DNA of 64,000 nucleotides from contig NZ_CP007806.1 of NCBI RefSeq assembly GCF_000219535.2, positions 1,114,501-1,178,500 of the forward strand. Direction: 5' to 3'. The DNA comes from Brevibacillus laterosporus LMG 15441. GTDB taxonomy: Bacteria; Bacillota; Bacilli; Brevibacillales; Brevibacillaceae. Positions 1-8,663 of the stretch are shown piece by piece. The translations under genes and the position numbers were made by a program. The notes beneath the pieces are model-generated. The model saw nothing but the letters and a program-made list of their open reading frames with translations, had not been told where the DNA came from and did no database searches. Position 1 is the stretch's first letter; every line of letters begins with the position of its first letter.

Positions 1-850
1 CTAAGGTGCAGATCAAAATAACCATACTAATTACTTGATTCAGTTTATAGGAGGCCACTTTCATGAGGCTTCGATTAGCAGGTTTGATTATTTTATGCTC
101 GGTTAAAAGCAGTACGGTCGAGATTGTTAAGCCCACTAGGTAAACAAAGCCCAAATTTTGATAGAAAAATAGGAATAACAGCAGTAGAATCATGATGAAA
201 TGTAGGCCTCGTGCGATCCACAGTGCTGTTTGCAGTCCAAAATAGCTTGGAATAGACCATAGCCCTTCCTTGCGGTCAAATTCAATATCCTGCGTAGCGT
301 AAATGATGTCAAAGCCAGCAATCCATAGCATCACGATGGTCCCCAGTACAAATGGTACAAATGCAATCTCACCGGTTACTGCAAACCAAGCCCCAATGGG
401 AGCAGATGCGATGGTAAAGCCTAAATATAAGTGGCTCAGCCACGTAAAGCGTTTCGTGTAAGAATAAGAAGAGATCAATAAAATGGCTACGGGCGACAAT
501 AGCAGACACAACGGATTTAACATAGAAGAAGCAAAAATAAAGACTGCATAGTTTATGAGAATAAAAGTGATCACTTCTTTTTCGTGTAACAAGCGTTGTG
601 GCAGATGGCGATGGCTTGTGCGTGGGTTTTTGCCATCAAATTCTTGATCCACGAGACGGTTAAAGGCATTAGCTCCATTTCGCGCCGCTACCAATGCCAC
701 CAACGACCAAATCAATACCTGAGCGGGGGCCAGTCCCTCGGCTGCCCATACCATTGCAATGATGGCAAAGGGGAGCGAGAACAATGTGTGGGAGAACATA
801 ACAAGCTCTCCGAACATGCGGGTTTTATGAAGGATCGTTTTCAAAACCAT
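1..850 (-). CDS. ubiA: UbiA-family prenyltransferase (menaquinone-type), 3' end cut by window edge
   Basis: Membrane prenyltransferase of the UbiA family, which attaches a polyprenyl chain to an aromatic acid in quinone synthesis. About 283 codons are present, so nearly the whole protein of about 290 residues is here; the stop lies left of base 1. It starts MVLKTILHKTRMFGEL. The first Asp-rich motif is visible as NRLVDQEFD and the second as DIIYATQDIEFD; both bind Mg-diphosphate in the family. Several hydrophobic segments follow. The ATG at 850 lies inside the 3' end of ubiD (26 bp overlap), which implies translational coupling. Adjacency to a UbiD decarboxylase suggests the late steps of menaquinone synthesis, possibly the futalosine branch (MqnP), but the acceptor cannot be read from sequence alone. 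Confidence 0.9.
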   Translation of the reverse strand, partial: MVLKTILHKTRMFGELVMFSHTLFSLPFAIIAMVWAAEGLAPAQVLIWSLVALVAARNGANAFNRLVDQEFDGKNPRTSHRHLPQRLLHEKEVITFILINYAVFIFASSMLNPLCLLLSPVAILLISSYSYTKRFTWLSHLYLGFTIASAPIGAWFAVTGEIAFVPFVLGTIVMLWIAGFDIIYATQDIEFDRKEGLWSIPSYFGLQTALWIARGLHFIMILLLLFLFFYQNLGFVYLVGLTISTVLLLTEHKIIKPANRSLMKVASYKLNQVISMVILICTL

Positions 851-2279
851 ACTCCCTCCATTTCGCATCGACCATGCTCTTCACTTCGTCAGACATCTCT
901 ATATCATCGGGCCATTCGCGTGTATGACCTTCACTTGGCCATTTCTTAGTAGCGTCGATACCAAGACGGTGACCATAGTAAGCGGTTGGAGAAGAGTGAT
1001 CGAGAGCATCCAGAGGGCCCTCTGTTATGACAAGGTCTCTTTTAGGATCGATATTGTTAAACACTTTCCACATTACTTTGGAAACATCGTGAGGGTCTAT
1101 ATTTTCATCTACTATGATAATCATTTTGGTGTACATCATCTGCCCCATGCCCCACAAGCCATACATGACTTTTTGAGCGTGTTTCGGGAATGCTTTTTTG
1201 ATTGAAACAATAGCGCAGTTATGAAACACTCCCTCAAATGGTAAATGCATATCCACGATTTCTGGTAGCATCAATTTCATTAATGGCAAAAATACACGCT
1301 CTGTAGCTTTTCCTATATAGCAATCCTCCATAGGTGGTTGACCCACAATTGTCGTGGGGTAGATCGGCGAGGTACGGCGTGTCACCTTCTCCACGTGAAA
1401 GACTGGATACATGTCCGCTAGTGAATAGTAGCCCGTGTGATCACCAAAAGGGCCTTCCAAGCGCCTTTCATCTAATTCCACATAGCCTTCCAAAATAAAT
1501 TCGGCTTCTGCAGGAACATATAGCTCATTTGTTATGCATTTCACAACCTCGATCGGTTTCTTGCGCAGATAACCAGCAAATAGCATTTCATCAATCATCT
1601 TTGGCAAAGGAGCGGTAGCCGAGTAGATTAATGCCGGGTCCCCACCGAGTGCGACTGATACAGGCATGCGTTTATACCCTAATCTGCGATATTTTTCATA
1701 GATTTCTTTGCCGTCCTTGTGTAAATGCCAATGCATACCTGTCGTGTTTTTATCATAAACCTGAAGACGGTACATCCCCATGTTTTGTTGTCCTGTTTCA
1801 GGGTCCTTCGTAATTACCAATGGTAGTGTAACGAATCGACCTGCGTCCTTTGGCCAACAATGAAGAACGGGAAGCTGTGTCAGGTCAGGTTCCTCTATTA
1901 CCTCCTGGCAAGGAGCAGATGCTACTTTTTTAGGAAAAATTTTGGATAGCTTGTATAGGTCAGGGGCCATTTTGAGCTGATTCCATAACCCCTTGTAATT
2001 AGCCAAATCCATGAAATTTTGCATTTCTTCTGCAACCTGATCATAATCCTGCACGCCTAAAGCCATGTTCATACGTTTATCCGTCCCCATGCTGTTAATT
2101 AACACTGGGTACGGAGAATTTTTTACGTTGGTGAACAATAAAGCCTTGCCATACTGTTTGGAAATACGGTCAGTAATCTCCGTAATTTCTAAATAACTAT
2201 CCACTTGAGTGTCAATCGTGTGAAGCTCCCCCTGATCCTGTAGGTCTTTTATAAACGCGCGTAAATTATCGTATGCCAC
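825..2279 (-). CDS. ubiD: UbiD-family decarboxylase (menaquinone biosynthesis type)
   Basis: 484 residues, the usual size for a UbiD decarboxylase using prenylated FMN. The family block EGPFGDHTGYYS is present near residue 280, together with a Glu/Arg-rich catalytic neighbourhood (LDERRLEGPF). GTG start at 2279 with the ribosome binding site GGAGGAG six bases upstream. The gene lies 27 bp after the aminotransferase gene and overlaps ubiA. In the family this enzyme removes the carboxyl group from a prenylated hydroxybenzoate or naphthoate. UbiD next to UbiA with no other ubi gene fits menaquinone synthesis (MqnL-like) in a Gram-positive host. A UbiX-type prenyl-FMN synthase would be needed and is not in this window. 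Confidence 0.9.
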   Translation of the reverse strand: MAYDNLRAFIKDLQDQGELHTIDTQVDSYLEITEITDRISKQYGKALLFTNVKNSPYPVLINSMGTDKRMNMALGVQDYDQVAEEMQNFMDLANYKGLWNQLKMAPDLYKLSKIFPKKVASAPCQEVIEEPDLTQLPVLHCWPKDAGRFVTLPLVITKDPETGQQNMGMYRLQVYDKNTTGMHWHLHKDGKEIYEKYRRLGYKRMPVSVALGGDPALIYSATAPLPKMIDEMLFAGYLRKKPIEVVKCITNELYVPAEAEFILEGYVELDERRLEGPFGDHTGYYSLADMYPVFHVEKVTRRTSPIYPTTIVGQPPMEDCYIGKATERVFLPLMKLMLPEIVDMHLPFEGVFHNCAIVSIKKAFPKHAQKVMYGLWGMGQMMYTKMIIIVDENIDPHDVSKVMWKVFNNIDPKRDLVITEGPLDALDHSSPTAYYGHRLGIDATKKWPSEGHTREWPDDIEMSDEVKSMVDAKWREYGFENDPS

Positions 2280-2306
2280 AGTATGCTCCTCCAGTAAGTT
2301 TAGGTA

Positions 2307-3584
2307 TTAGAGTAATCGTTTGAGGGTGTCTGCTAATGCCTCCAGCATGTTTGTAATATCTTGTTCGGTGATGACTAGGGGAGGCTGGAAGGCGATTACG
2401 TTACGATTTACACCATTCTTTCCAATGATAAAGCCACGATCTTTCATTTCCTCTAAAATGGAATCAACAAGAGGAGCTGCTTTCTCAGGTTCATTGGCAT
2501 AAAGCTCCATACCGATCATCAGGCCAAGACCGCGGACATCCGTAATAGCTGCTCGATAAGCTGTCTGAATGAAAAGCAACCCTTCTTTTAACTGCTTACC
2601 AAGCTGTTCTGCACGAGCTATTAGTTGTTCGTTCTCAATATAGGAGAGGACAGCGAGAGCCGTCATAGACGAAACGGGATTGCCTCCAAGCGTTGAAGCA
2701 GAAGGGCGGTTATAATGAGCCGCAATTTCGTCAGTTGTGGCAAAAGCGGCAATTGGCACGCCATTCCCTAACGCTTTTGCCATAGTTAAGATATCTGGAA
2801 CAATGCCGTAATGATCAATGGCGAACATTTTGCCTGTACGGCCAAACCCAGTTTGTATTTCATCTGCGATCAACAGGACATGGTGCTTCTCCAATAGCTT
2901 CTTTACCTCCGTGAAGTAAGAGAGCGGGGCAGGAACAATACCGCCATTGCCTTGCATAGGTTCTACAATCATGGCAGCGATGCGATCTCCTTTTTCCTCC
3001 AGCACCTTCCGCAGAGCTGATAGAGAACGTTCTACTGCTTCTTGTTCATTCAGATTAGGATCATAAGGGCGAGGAATAAAACTGACTCCTTCCTCTAAAT
3101 AGTTGTCAGAACGCCACATGGGTATGCCGGTTACGCTCATGGTTAAGAATGTCCGGCCATGTAAGCCATATTCCAATGCGATAAATTCCTTTTTGCCAGT
3201 AGCGAGACGAGCGAGTGTTAAAGCAGCCTCATTTGCTTCCGAACCACTGTTTACAAAGAAGGTTCGCTTCATATTTCCAGGCAGGACGCTTGCCATTTTT
3301 TCAGCCAGCGCTACATTTGGTTCCGTTAAATAGATGGTGCATGTATGCTGTAATGTTTCCAGTTGCTTGATCGTTGCCGCCGTAATTGCCGGATTGCAAT
3401 GGCCGCATGCGACTACGGACACCCCAGAGAAAAAGTCTGTATACGCTTTGCCGGTGCTGTCGTATAAATATTGCATGTCACCTCGTACTAGCTGAGGGGG
3501 TCTTTCATAGAAATGAGCGGTGCACGGATAGAAATATTCTTTGCGCTTATCTAAAATGCCAGATGGGCCTAAGTACGTAGTCAT
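2307..3584 (-). CDS. class-III PLP-dependent aminotransferase
   Basis: 425 residues with the class-III (ornithine/GABA/alanine-glyoxylate) aminotransferase layout. Visible motifs: GSEANEAALTLAR near residue 114, LHGRT, the Asp that holds the PLP pyridine nitrogen in LLIADEIQTGFGRTG, and the Schiff-base Lys in TMAKALGNGVPIAAF. The N-terminus (FYERPPQLVRGDMQYLYD) looks closest to AGXT2-like alanine-glyoxylate aminotransferases, but the amino donor cannot be assigned. Start ATG 3584 with AAAGGAG eight bases upstream. It sits between the U32 gene and ubiD with 27 bp gaps on both sides, so it is cotranscribed with quinone genes although no link to that pathway is known. Confidence 0.85.
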   Translation of the reverse strand: MTTYLGPSGILDKRKEYFYPCTAHFYERPPQLVRGDMQYLYDSTGKAYTDFFSGVSVVACGHCNPAITAATIKQLETLQHTCTIYLTEPNVALAEKMASVLPGNMKRTFFVNSGSEANEAALTLARLATGKKEFIALEYGLHGRTFLTMSVTGIPMWRSDNYLEEGVSFIPRPYDPNLNEQEAVERSLSALRKVLEEKGDRIAAMIVEPMQGNGGIVPAPLSYFTEVKKLLEKHHVLLIADEIQTGFGRTGKMFAIDHYGIVPDILTMAKALGNGVPIAAFATTDEIAAHYNRPSASTLGGNPVSSMTALAVLSYIENEQLIARAEQLGKQLKEGLLFIQTAYRAAITDVRGLGLMIGMELYANEPEKAAPLVDSILEEMKDRGFIIGKNGVNRNVIAFQPPLVITEQDITNMLEALADTLKRLL

Positions 3585-3611
3585 ATCTTTTTGCTCCTTT
3601 TTATAAATGGT

Positions 3612-5546
3612 TTAGTCAAAGGATAGGGTGCCAAGCGTATATCCTGCATGGACAGGAATTGCTCTTTCGTAGATATGCATAGATCGTTGTGGCTGCTGTA
3701 AAGCCTCCCGATACATACGGATAATGCTTTGTAATTGCTCAGTCGTATAGCTAGCGCCCTCAATACGGAAATGACTAACACCAACAGCCAGTAAGTCTTT
3801 TACTAGGGGCAGGAGACAAAGCTCCTTTGCTGTGGTCAAATGATTTCGTCCAAACTGATCGCAATACACAGGATTTTCGCCTTTATCTGTTAATAAAACG
3901 AGATATTTGTTATCCACATGTTTGTTATCCTCTTGGGCAATTGGCTCCAGCACACGGGTATTTGCATATAGATCGTGCTCTAGGTACATCACAACAGGGG
4001 TGCCATGCACTAATACTTCAACAGGCAATGGTGAATGCAAAATGAGCTCGGCTAGGTTTTTCTGCTTCAGCTCAATGGAAGCGAATGCACGTGTCAATCC
4101 GAATTGTTGATAAAGTTCAATTGCTTTATGGTTATACAGGTTAAGTGATAAGTCTCCAATCATTGGCAGATGATATGGTTTATATGTATACATAGCTCCA
4201 ATATTCGTAGCTACAAGCCCGTCTATTTCTACATCTAATGTAGATAAGAAATGATTGTATTGATCAAATTGCAGACCAAACATCATGCGTGGCATACCCA
4301 AGTAAATCTTGCTGTCGCCTTTTATAGCTACAAGGTGTTTTATCTGTTCTTTCGTAAATGGCAGATCAGGCAAGAAAACATCTCCAGCTAAATAGATGTG
4401 CTCCACTCCCTCAGCGATCGCCATTTCCGCCTGCTCCTGATTGTTTACACGAACACATAATTCTCCCTTTGCTTTTGCAGAGGATGATGGGTACTGATAT
4501 TCTTGGAAAGCGTTTTGTAGTGCTTCTATGCGTTGATCACGAATTTCGCGTTCTTCTGTTGGTGTACTAAAGACTTTTCCCGTGCTATAAAATTTACCCG
4601 TACCCTCGTAGCGTTGATTAATGTAAGCAAGTCCAGGCGTACCAAAGGCATATCCTGTACTAAAGTCCCGTTTACGATTTTCAAATAAGCTTTGTTTATC
4701 TTTGCAACGATCAAACCCGATTGGATCTTGGATGTAACGATCAATAGCATCGCCGTAGCTGTTGATTAGCGTAACTAGAAATTCCGCGTCTCGCATGCGA
4801 CCTTCCATTTTAAATGAAGTAATTCCAGCTTCAATTAACTCTGGTATATGCTCGTACATGTACATATCCTTAGCTGCTAGGGGATATTCTGTTGGGTAGA
4901 CATAGCCATCCTTCTTCACGCGGTAGTCCCACCGGCAAGGCTTCATACACCGTCCACGGTTACTGCTGTTACCAAATAGCATTGAGCTGAATAAGCAGTT
5001 CGCACCATGAACCGTACACATATCTCCATGCACAAAGTATTCAAATTCCATTTTGGTCAAGGCTTGTAGCTGTTTAGCTGTTTGCAAATCCATTTCACGG
5101 GATGCAACGATACGTGTTACACCCAATGTTTGTAAGGCTTTGATCATTTCTAAATTGTGTACATTCATCATGACAGAGGAGTGGAGAGGTACTGTTAGCT
5201 CTTGTTCCTGAATTAATGGGAAAATGGCCATATCCTGAACAATGAGAGCATCTGGGCGAATGCTGTCGAGAAAGCGTAGATATGTTTTCGCTTCTTCCAG
5301 ATCAGCCTCGTCAAATAAATTATTTACCGTAATATAAACACGCTTCCCCTTTTCATGGGCGATTTGGATAGCTCGCTCCAATTCCTCATGAGTCAGGTTA
5401 TAGCCTTTACGCATCATTCGCATATTAAGGACGGGTCCGCCGCAATAGATCGCATCGCAATTGGTTTCTACAATTGTTGTAAAAATCTCAAATGTTCCAG
5501 CAGGTGCTAATAATTCAATTTCTTTGCCATTAAAATAACGAGCCAT
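3612..5546 (-). CDS. long U32-family protein with duplicated C-terminal module
   Basis: 644 residues from the ATG at 5546, chosen because GGAGG lies eight bases upstream; an in-frame ATG at 5567 lacks this. The N-terminal U32 domain starts ELLAPAGT and carries the cysteine cluster HGDMCTVHGANCLFSS plus GRCMKPCRWDY, the 4Fe-4S ligands in tRNA/rRNA-hydroxylating (TrhP, RlhA) and quinone-hydroxylating (UbiU/UbiV) relatives. About 240 C-terminal residues repeat the fold in weaker form: VEVLVHGTPVVMY and VGVSHFRIEGASYT align with FEYFVHGDMCTVH and AGITSFKMEGRMR, but without the cysteine cluster. It overlaps ecfT by 17 bp. The name peptidase U32 is historical; an O2-independent hydroxylase role is more likely. 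Length is like E. coli RlhA. The substrate is unknown. Confidence 0.85.
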   Translation of the reverse strand: MARYFNGKEIELLAPAGTFEIFTTIVETNCDAIYCGGPVLNMRMMRKGYNLTHEELERAIQIAHEKGKRVYITVNNLFDEADLEEAKTYLRFLDSIRPDALIVQDMAIFPLIQEQELTVPLHSSVMMNVHNLEMIKALQTLGVTRIVASREMDLQTAKQLQALTKMEFEYFVHGDMCTVHGANCLFSSMLFGNSSNRGRCMKPCRWDYRVKKDGYVYPTEYPLAAKDMYMYEHIPELIEAGITSFKMEGRMRDAEFLVTLINSYGDAIDRYIQDPIGFDRCKDKQSLFENRKRDFSTGYAFGTPGLAYINQRYEGTGKFYSTGKVFSTPTEEREIRDQRIEALQNAFQEYQYPSSSAKAKGELCVRVNNQEQAEMAIAEGVEHIYLAGDVFLPDLPFTKEQIKHLVAIKGDSKIYLGMPRMMFGLQFDQYNHFLSTLDVEIDGLVATNIGAMYTYKPYHLPMIGDLSLNLYNHKAIELYQQFGLTRAFASIELKQKNLAELILHSPLPVEVLVHGTPVVMYLEHDLYANTRVLEPIAQEDNKHVDNKYLVLLTDKGENPVYCDQFGRNHLTTAKELCLLPLVKDLLAVGVSHFRIEGASYTTEQLQSIIRMYREALQQPQRSMHIYERAIPVHAGYTLGTLSFD

Positions 5547-6360
5547 AGGTAAGACCTCCACAATCATTTAAAATGAATCCTACAAGGATATTTATTGCCA
5601 GCAACAAACCTAAAAAGATCGAATCTTGGCGCTTCCACTTCAACATTTCATACGGGATTCGAGGAGCGCCTAGCACATACCCGCGAGCTTCCATCGAATA
5701 GACCAGGTCTTCTGCTCGGCGAAATGAGCTTACGGTAACAGGCACCAACAGCGATAAGAGCATTTTGCCTTTTTCACGCCAAGGCAAATCGGCTACATCG
5801 GCACCACGGGAAGCCTGAGCTTTCATGATTTTCTGTGTTTCTTCAAAAATGGTTGGGATAAAGCGCAGAGAAATGCTGATCATTAACCCTAGTTTTTCAG
5901 GCGAGATGCCAGTAAAACGAAAGGGCTGTAAAATTCCTTCCACCCCTTTTGCTAACGATAAAGGTTTGGTTGTAAAGGTTAATAAAGAGGTGAATGCGAG
6001 TAATAAGATCATGCGCCAAGCTGTCATACAGGCAAGGCGTACTCCTTCCGCATAAAAAGAAAATGGGCCGATGGATAGCAAAAAGTGCCCTTCCTTTATA
6101 AAGAAAAGCTGGAACAAAAATAAGAATAAAATGAGAAACCGTAACGGTTTGACAGCTTTTACGAAAAAGCCAAAAGGTATTCGACTACTTGCCATAATGC
6201 CTATAGCGAATAGAAAAACAGCTATGCTTGCAAGTAAGGAATTAGTCATCATAATTAAAAGAACAAACAGAAACATCCCGAGTAGCTTGGAACGCGGGTC
6301 TAAGCGATGAAGCCAGCTATTTGTGTCAATGTAGCGTCCAAACATCACTTTGTTTAACAT
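5530..6360 (-). CDS. ecfT: ECF transporter transmembrane component EcfT
   Basis: 276 residues with multiple hydrophobic helices and the two cytoplasmic coupling motifs of EcfT: an SRG (AQASRGADVADLPW, about residue 186) and an ARG (YSMEARGYV, about residue 227). EcfT couples ATP hydrolysis by the EcfA pair to an exchangeable substrate-binding S component. The ATG overlaps the end of ecfA2 by 7 bp. In most Firmicutes the general ecfA1-ecfA2-ecfT set lies between rplQ and truA; this set is embedded in a quinone/flavin-type operon, so it may be a second, dedicated set. That comparison needs the rest of the genome. Confidence 0.92.
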   Translation of the reverse strand: MLNKVMFGRYIDTNSWLHRLDPRSKLLGMFLFVLLIMMTNSLLASIAVFLFAIGIMASSRIPFGFFVKAVKPLRFLILFLFLFQLFFIKEGHFLLSIGPFSFYAEGVRLACMTAWRMILLLAFTSLLTFTTKPLSLAKGVEGILQPFRFTGISPEKLGLMISISLRFIPTIFEETQKIMKAQASRGADVADLPWREKGKMLLSLLVPVTVSSFRRAEDLVYSMEARGYVLGAPRIPYEMLKWKRQDSIFLGLLLAINILVGFILNDCGGLTYGSLF

Positions 6361-7253
6361 GATGGATCACCCGCTTGTTGTTTCTTATCTTCCCGAAGAT
6401 ACATCTTACGTTCCCCAAGATACCTAGCCCAGCCCTGTACGGATTGATCTGTAGGTAACGGGAGTTCGGGAAATCTTTGGCGAAAAGCGTGCTGAAAACG
6501 AAGCTGAGCAGGAATCGTAATCCCGAGTGTGGCCAAAATATCTGTTTGCTCACGTAACTCATGTGTCTCACCTTGAAAGGCAACTTTGCCCTCCTGCATA
6601 ATGACCACCCGGTCGCAGTAAGATAGAACTTCCTCCAATCGATGAGTTACCATGATAACGGTCTTGTGCTCCTGTTTACATAGATGATGCAAAAGCTGTA
6701 GAAGCTCATGCCGACTTTTACAATCCAAGGTAGCGGTTGGCTCATCTAATACAAGGATGTCCGGGTTCATAGCGAGTATAGAGGCAATAGCGACTTTACG
6801 CATTTGACCACCGCTTAATTGAAACGGATTCTTATCTAAAAGCTCTGTATCTAAATTCACTTGATGTAGAGCCTGAACTGCTAATGCTCTTGCTTGTGAG
6901 GGGGAAGCCCCGTAGTTTTTGGGGCCAAACACAATTTCCTTCTCTACTGAATCAGCAAACATTTGATGCTCTGGAAATTGAAAAATAAGTCCAACGCGTT
7001 GCCGAAGCTGGCGAATCCCTTTTTTCGAACGGTGCGGGGTAATTACATGATCAAGAATGTGAACGTGCCCCTTCGTGGGTAATAAAATGCCATTCATATG
7101 CTGTAATAAGGTTGATTTTCCACAGCCGCTAGGCCCGATAATGGCTGTAAACGAGCCGCTAGGAAATCCTACATCGATATTGTCCAAAGCAGTTTCCTGA
7201 AACAAATTTCCAAGTTGATACGAGTAGGTTACTTCATGAAAGTGAATCGCCAT
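6354..7253 (-). CDS. ecfA2: ECF transporter ATPase EcfA2
   Basis: 299-residue ABC ATPase. Walker A GPSGCGKST near residue 39, Q-loop in FQFPEHQMFADSVEKEI, signature LSGGQMRKVAIA, Walker B ILVLDEPTATLD and switch His in MVTHR. The order and the FPEHQMF Q-loop match the EcfA2 half of the heterodimer. Start ATG 7253 with GGAGG just upstream; the start lies inside ecfA1 (25 bp overlap), and the stop overlaps ecfT by 7 bp. It should form a heterodimer with EcfA1 under EcfT. Confidence 0.93.
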   Translation of the reverse strand: MAIHFHEVTYSYQLGNLFQETALDNIDVGFPSGSFTAIIGPSGCGKSTLLQHMNGILLPTKGHVHILDHVITPHRSKKGIRQLRQRVGLIFQFPEHQMFADSVEKEIVFGPKNYGASPSQARALAVQALHQVNLDTELLDKNPFQLSGGQMRKVAIASILAMNPDILVLDEPTATLDCKSRHELLQLLHHLCKQEHKTVIMVTHRLEEVLSYCDRVVIMQEGKVAFQGETHELREQTDILATLGITIPAQLRFQHAFRQRFPELPLPTDQSVQGWARYLGERKMYLREDKKQQAGDPSC

Positions 7254-8074
7254 AAGTCCTCCATCAAAGCTTGTTCGTCTGAATGAACAGGTATTTCTGG
7301 ATGTAAATCATGAATCAACTGACTTACTGCCAAAGTAAAAGGCAAATCGAGATGGCAAGCAGCAATCCAATCTGGTTGGGAAAATAATTCAAGGGGTGTA
7401 GTGTCAGCCAGTAATCTCCCACCAGATAGAGCTATTACTCGATCAGCCGCTAAGATTTCTTCTGCATCATGGGTGATGGACAAGCTTGTGTAAGCGCCTT
7501 CTAAATGTAATTCATCGATTAATTTTCCGATCTGGTTTTTCGCTGTTTCATCAAGCATTGAGGTAGCCTCGTCAAAAATGATGATCCCGGGCTGCATGGC
7601 AAGTATGGAGGCGATCGCCACTCGTTGTTTTTGTCCACCAGATAGCTCATCTGGATGTTTATGTAAAAAAGGCGTAATATGTAATTTTTCAGCGTAGTGG
7701 GTTAATCTATCGTGCATAACAGAGCGTTCCAAGCACATATTTTCTAAACCAAACAGAATATCATCAGCAACGGTTGTTCCAACAAATTGATTTTCAGGAT
7801 TTTGAAAGACCATGCCAATCTGCCGGCGAATACTCGGCAAGCTGTCATCCGATAAAGCTTGCCCTCCCACACTAATTTCTCCTTGCGTATGTCGAAGCAG
7901 ACCATTCAGCAATTTAACTAAAGTGGACTTTCCACACCCGTTATGCCCTACGATGGCGACGCGTTCCCCTTGCTTGATTTGCAAAGAAATATCTGTGAGA
8001 AGCGGAGGCTGATTTGGAAATTGAAACGAAACCGATTCAAGCTGAATCAATGGTTGCTGGGACAACGCCTTCAC
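7229..8074 (-). CDS. ecfA1: ECF transporter ATPase EcfA1
   Basis: 281-residue ABC ATPase. Walker A GHNGCGKST near residue 43, Q-loop FQNPENQFVGTTV, signature LSGGQKQRVAIA, Walker B IIIFDEATSMLD and switch His in SITHD. The Asp-Glu-Ala at Walker B and the NPENQ Q-loop are typical of EcfA1. The GTG start at 8074 has only a weak ribosome binding site (GAAAGCAG), so the exact start is uncertain. It begins 22 bp after the Gx-family gene, which could supply the missing S component for this module. Confidence 0.92.
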   Translation of the reverse strand: MKALSQQPLIQLESVSFQFPNQPPLLTDISLQIKQGERVAIVGHNGCGKSTLVKLLNGLLRHTQGEISVGGQALSDDSLPSIRRQIGMVFQNPENQFVGTTVADDILFGLENMCLERSVMHDRLTHYAEKLHITPFLHKHPDELSGGQKQRVAIASILAMQPGIIIFDEATSMLDETAKNQIGKLIDELHLEGAYTSLSITHDAEEILAADRVIALSGGRLLADTTPLELFSQPDWIAACHLDLPFTLAVSQLIHDLHPEIPVHSDEQALMEDLWRFTFMK

Positions 8075-8096
8075 CTGCTTTCGGATGTACTGATTC

Positions 8097-8663
8097 TTAG
8101 TCGACTGGAACGTAAGGCTGAAATAAAGCCATCTTGGATAAAGAACGAATTAAATAACGGACAGCAATACCAATAAATACTCCGGTAAGAATTCCTGTTA
8201 TGAGTAAGGCTGGCAGATAATAAAATATTTTGCTTGTCTGAAAAATAAGTACAGCCGCAGTTAACTGCCCAATATTATGTGCCACCCCACCTAGAATACT
8301 AATCCCGATCAGGCTAAAGGATTTTCCGGTTAGCTTCATTAATCCGAACATAACGATGAAGCTAAATACAGCACCAAAAAAACTAAATAAAAAACTGGAG
8401 AACGTACCTAAAATCATGGCTGTTAACAGTGTTTTTAAGATGATCAGGGTAAAGGCGTCCTTACCAGATAAAAAATACAGGCAGGCAAGTACCATAATGT
8501 TAGCTAGTCCAAGCTTGGCCCCGGGCAACTGTAAGTTAATGGGGAGGGTTGATTCGATCAATCCAAGCACCACAGATACTGCAGCGAAGATGGCGATAAT
8601 CACTGCTTTTTTTAATGCCTGTGATTGGGTATTTACCTGTGAAGAATTATTTGGCAAGGCCAT
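8097..8663 (-). CDS. Gx transporter family / HepS component I-like membrane protein (EetB-like)
   Basis: 188 residues with about five hydrophobic segments and the conserved start of the family, including ESTLPINLQLPGAKLGLANIMVL. Such proteins are often labelled heptaprenyl diphosphate synthase component I but belong to the clan of ECF substrate-binding components. The gene overlaps the NusG-II gene by 17 bp and is followed by ecfA1-ecfA2-ecfT, so it is the best candidate S component here. A Gx protein paired with a NusG-II protein is the EetB/EetA arrangement in flavin-based extracellular electron transfer loci (established for Listeria and lactobacilli). Start ATG 8663 with GGAG nine bases upstream. 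Confidence 0.82.
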   Translation of the reverse strand: MALPNNSSQVNTQSQALKKAVIIAIFAAVSVVLGLIESTLPINLQLPGAKLGLANIMVLACLYFLSGKDAFTLIILKTLLTAMILGTFSSFLFSFFGAVFSFIVMFGLMKLTGKSFSLIGISILGGVAHNIGQLTAAVLIFQTSKIFYYLPALLITGILTGVFIGIAVRYLIRSLSKMALFQPYVPVD

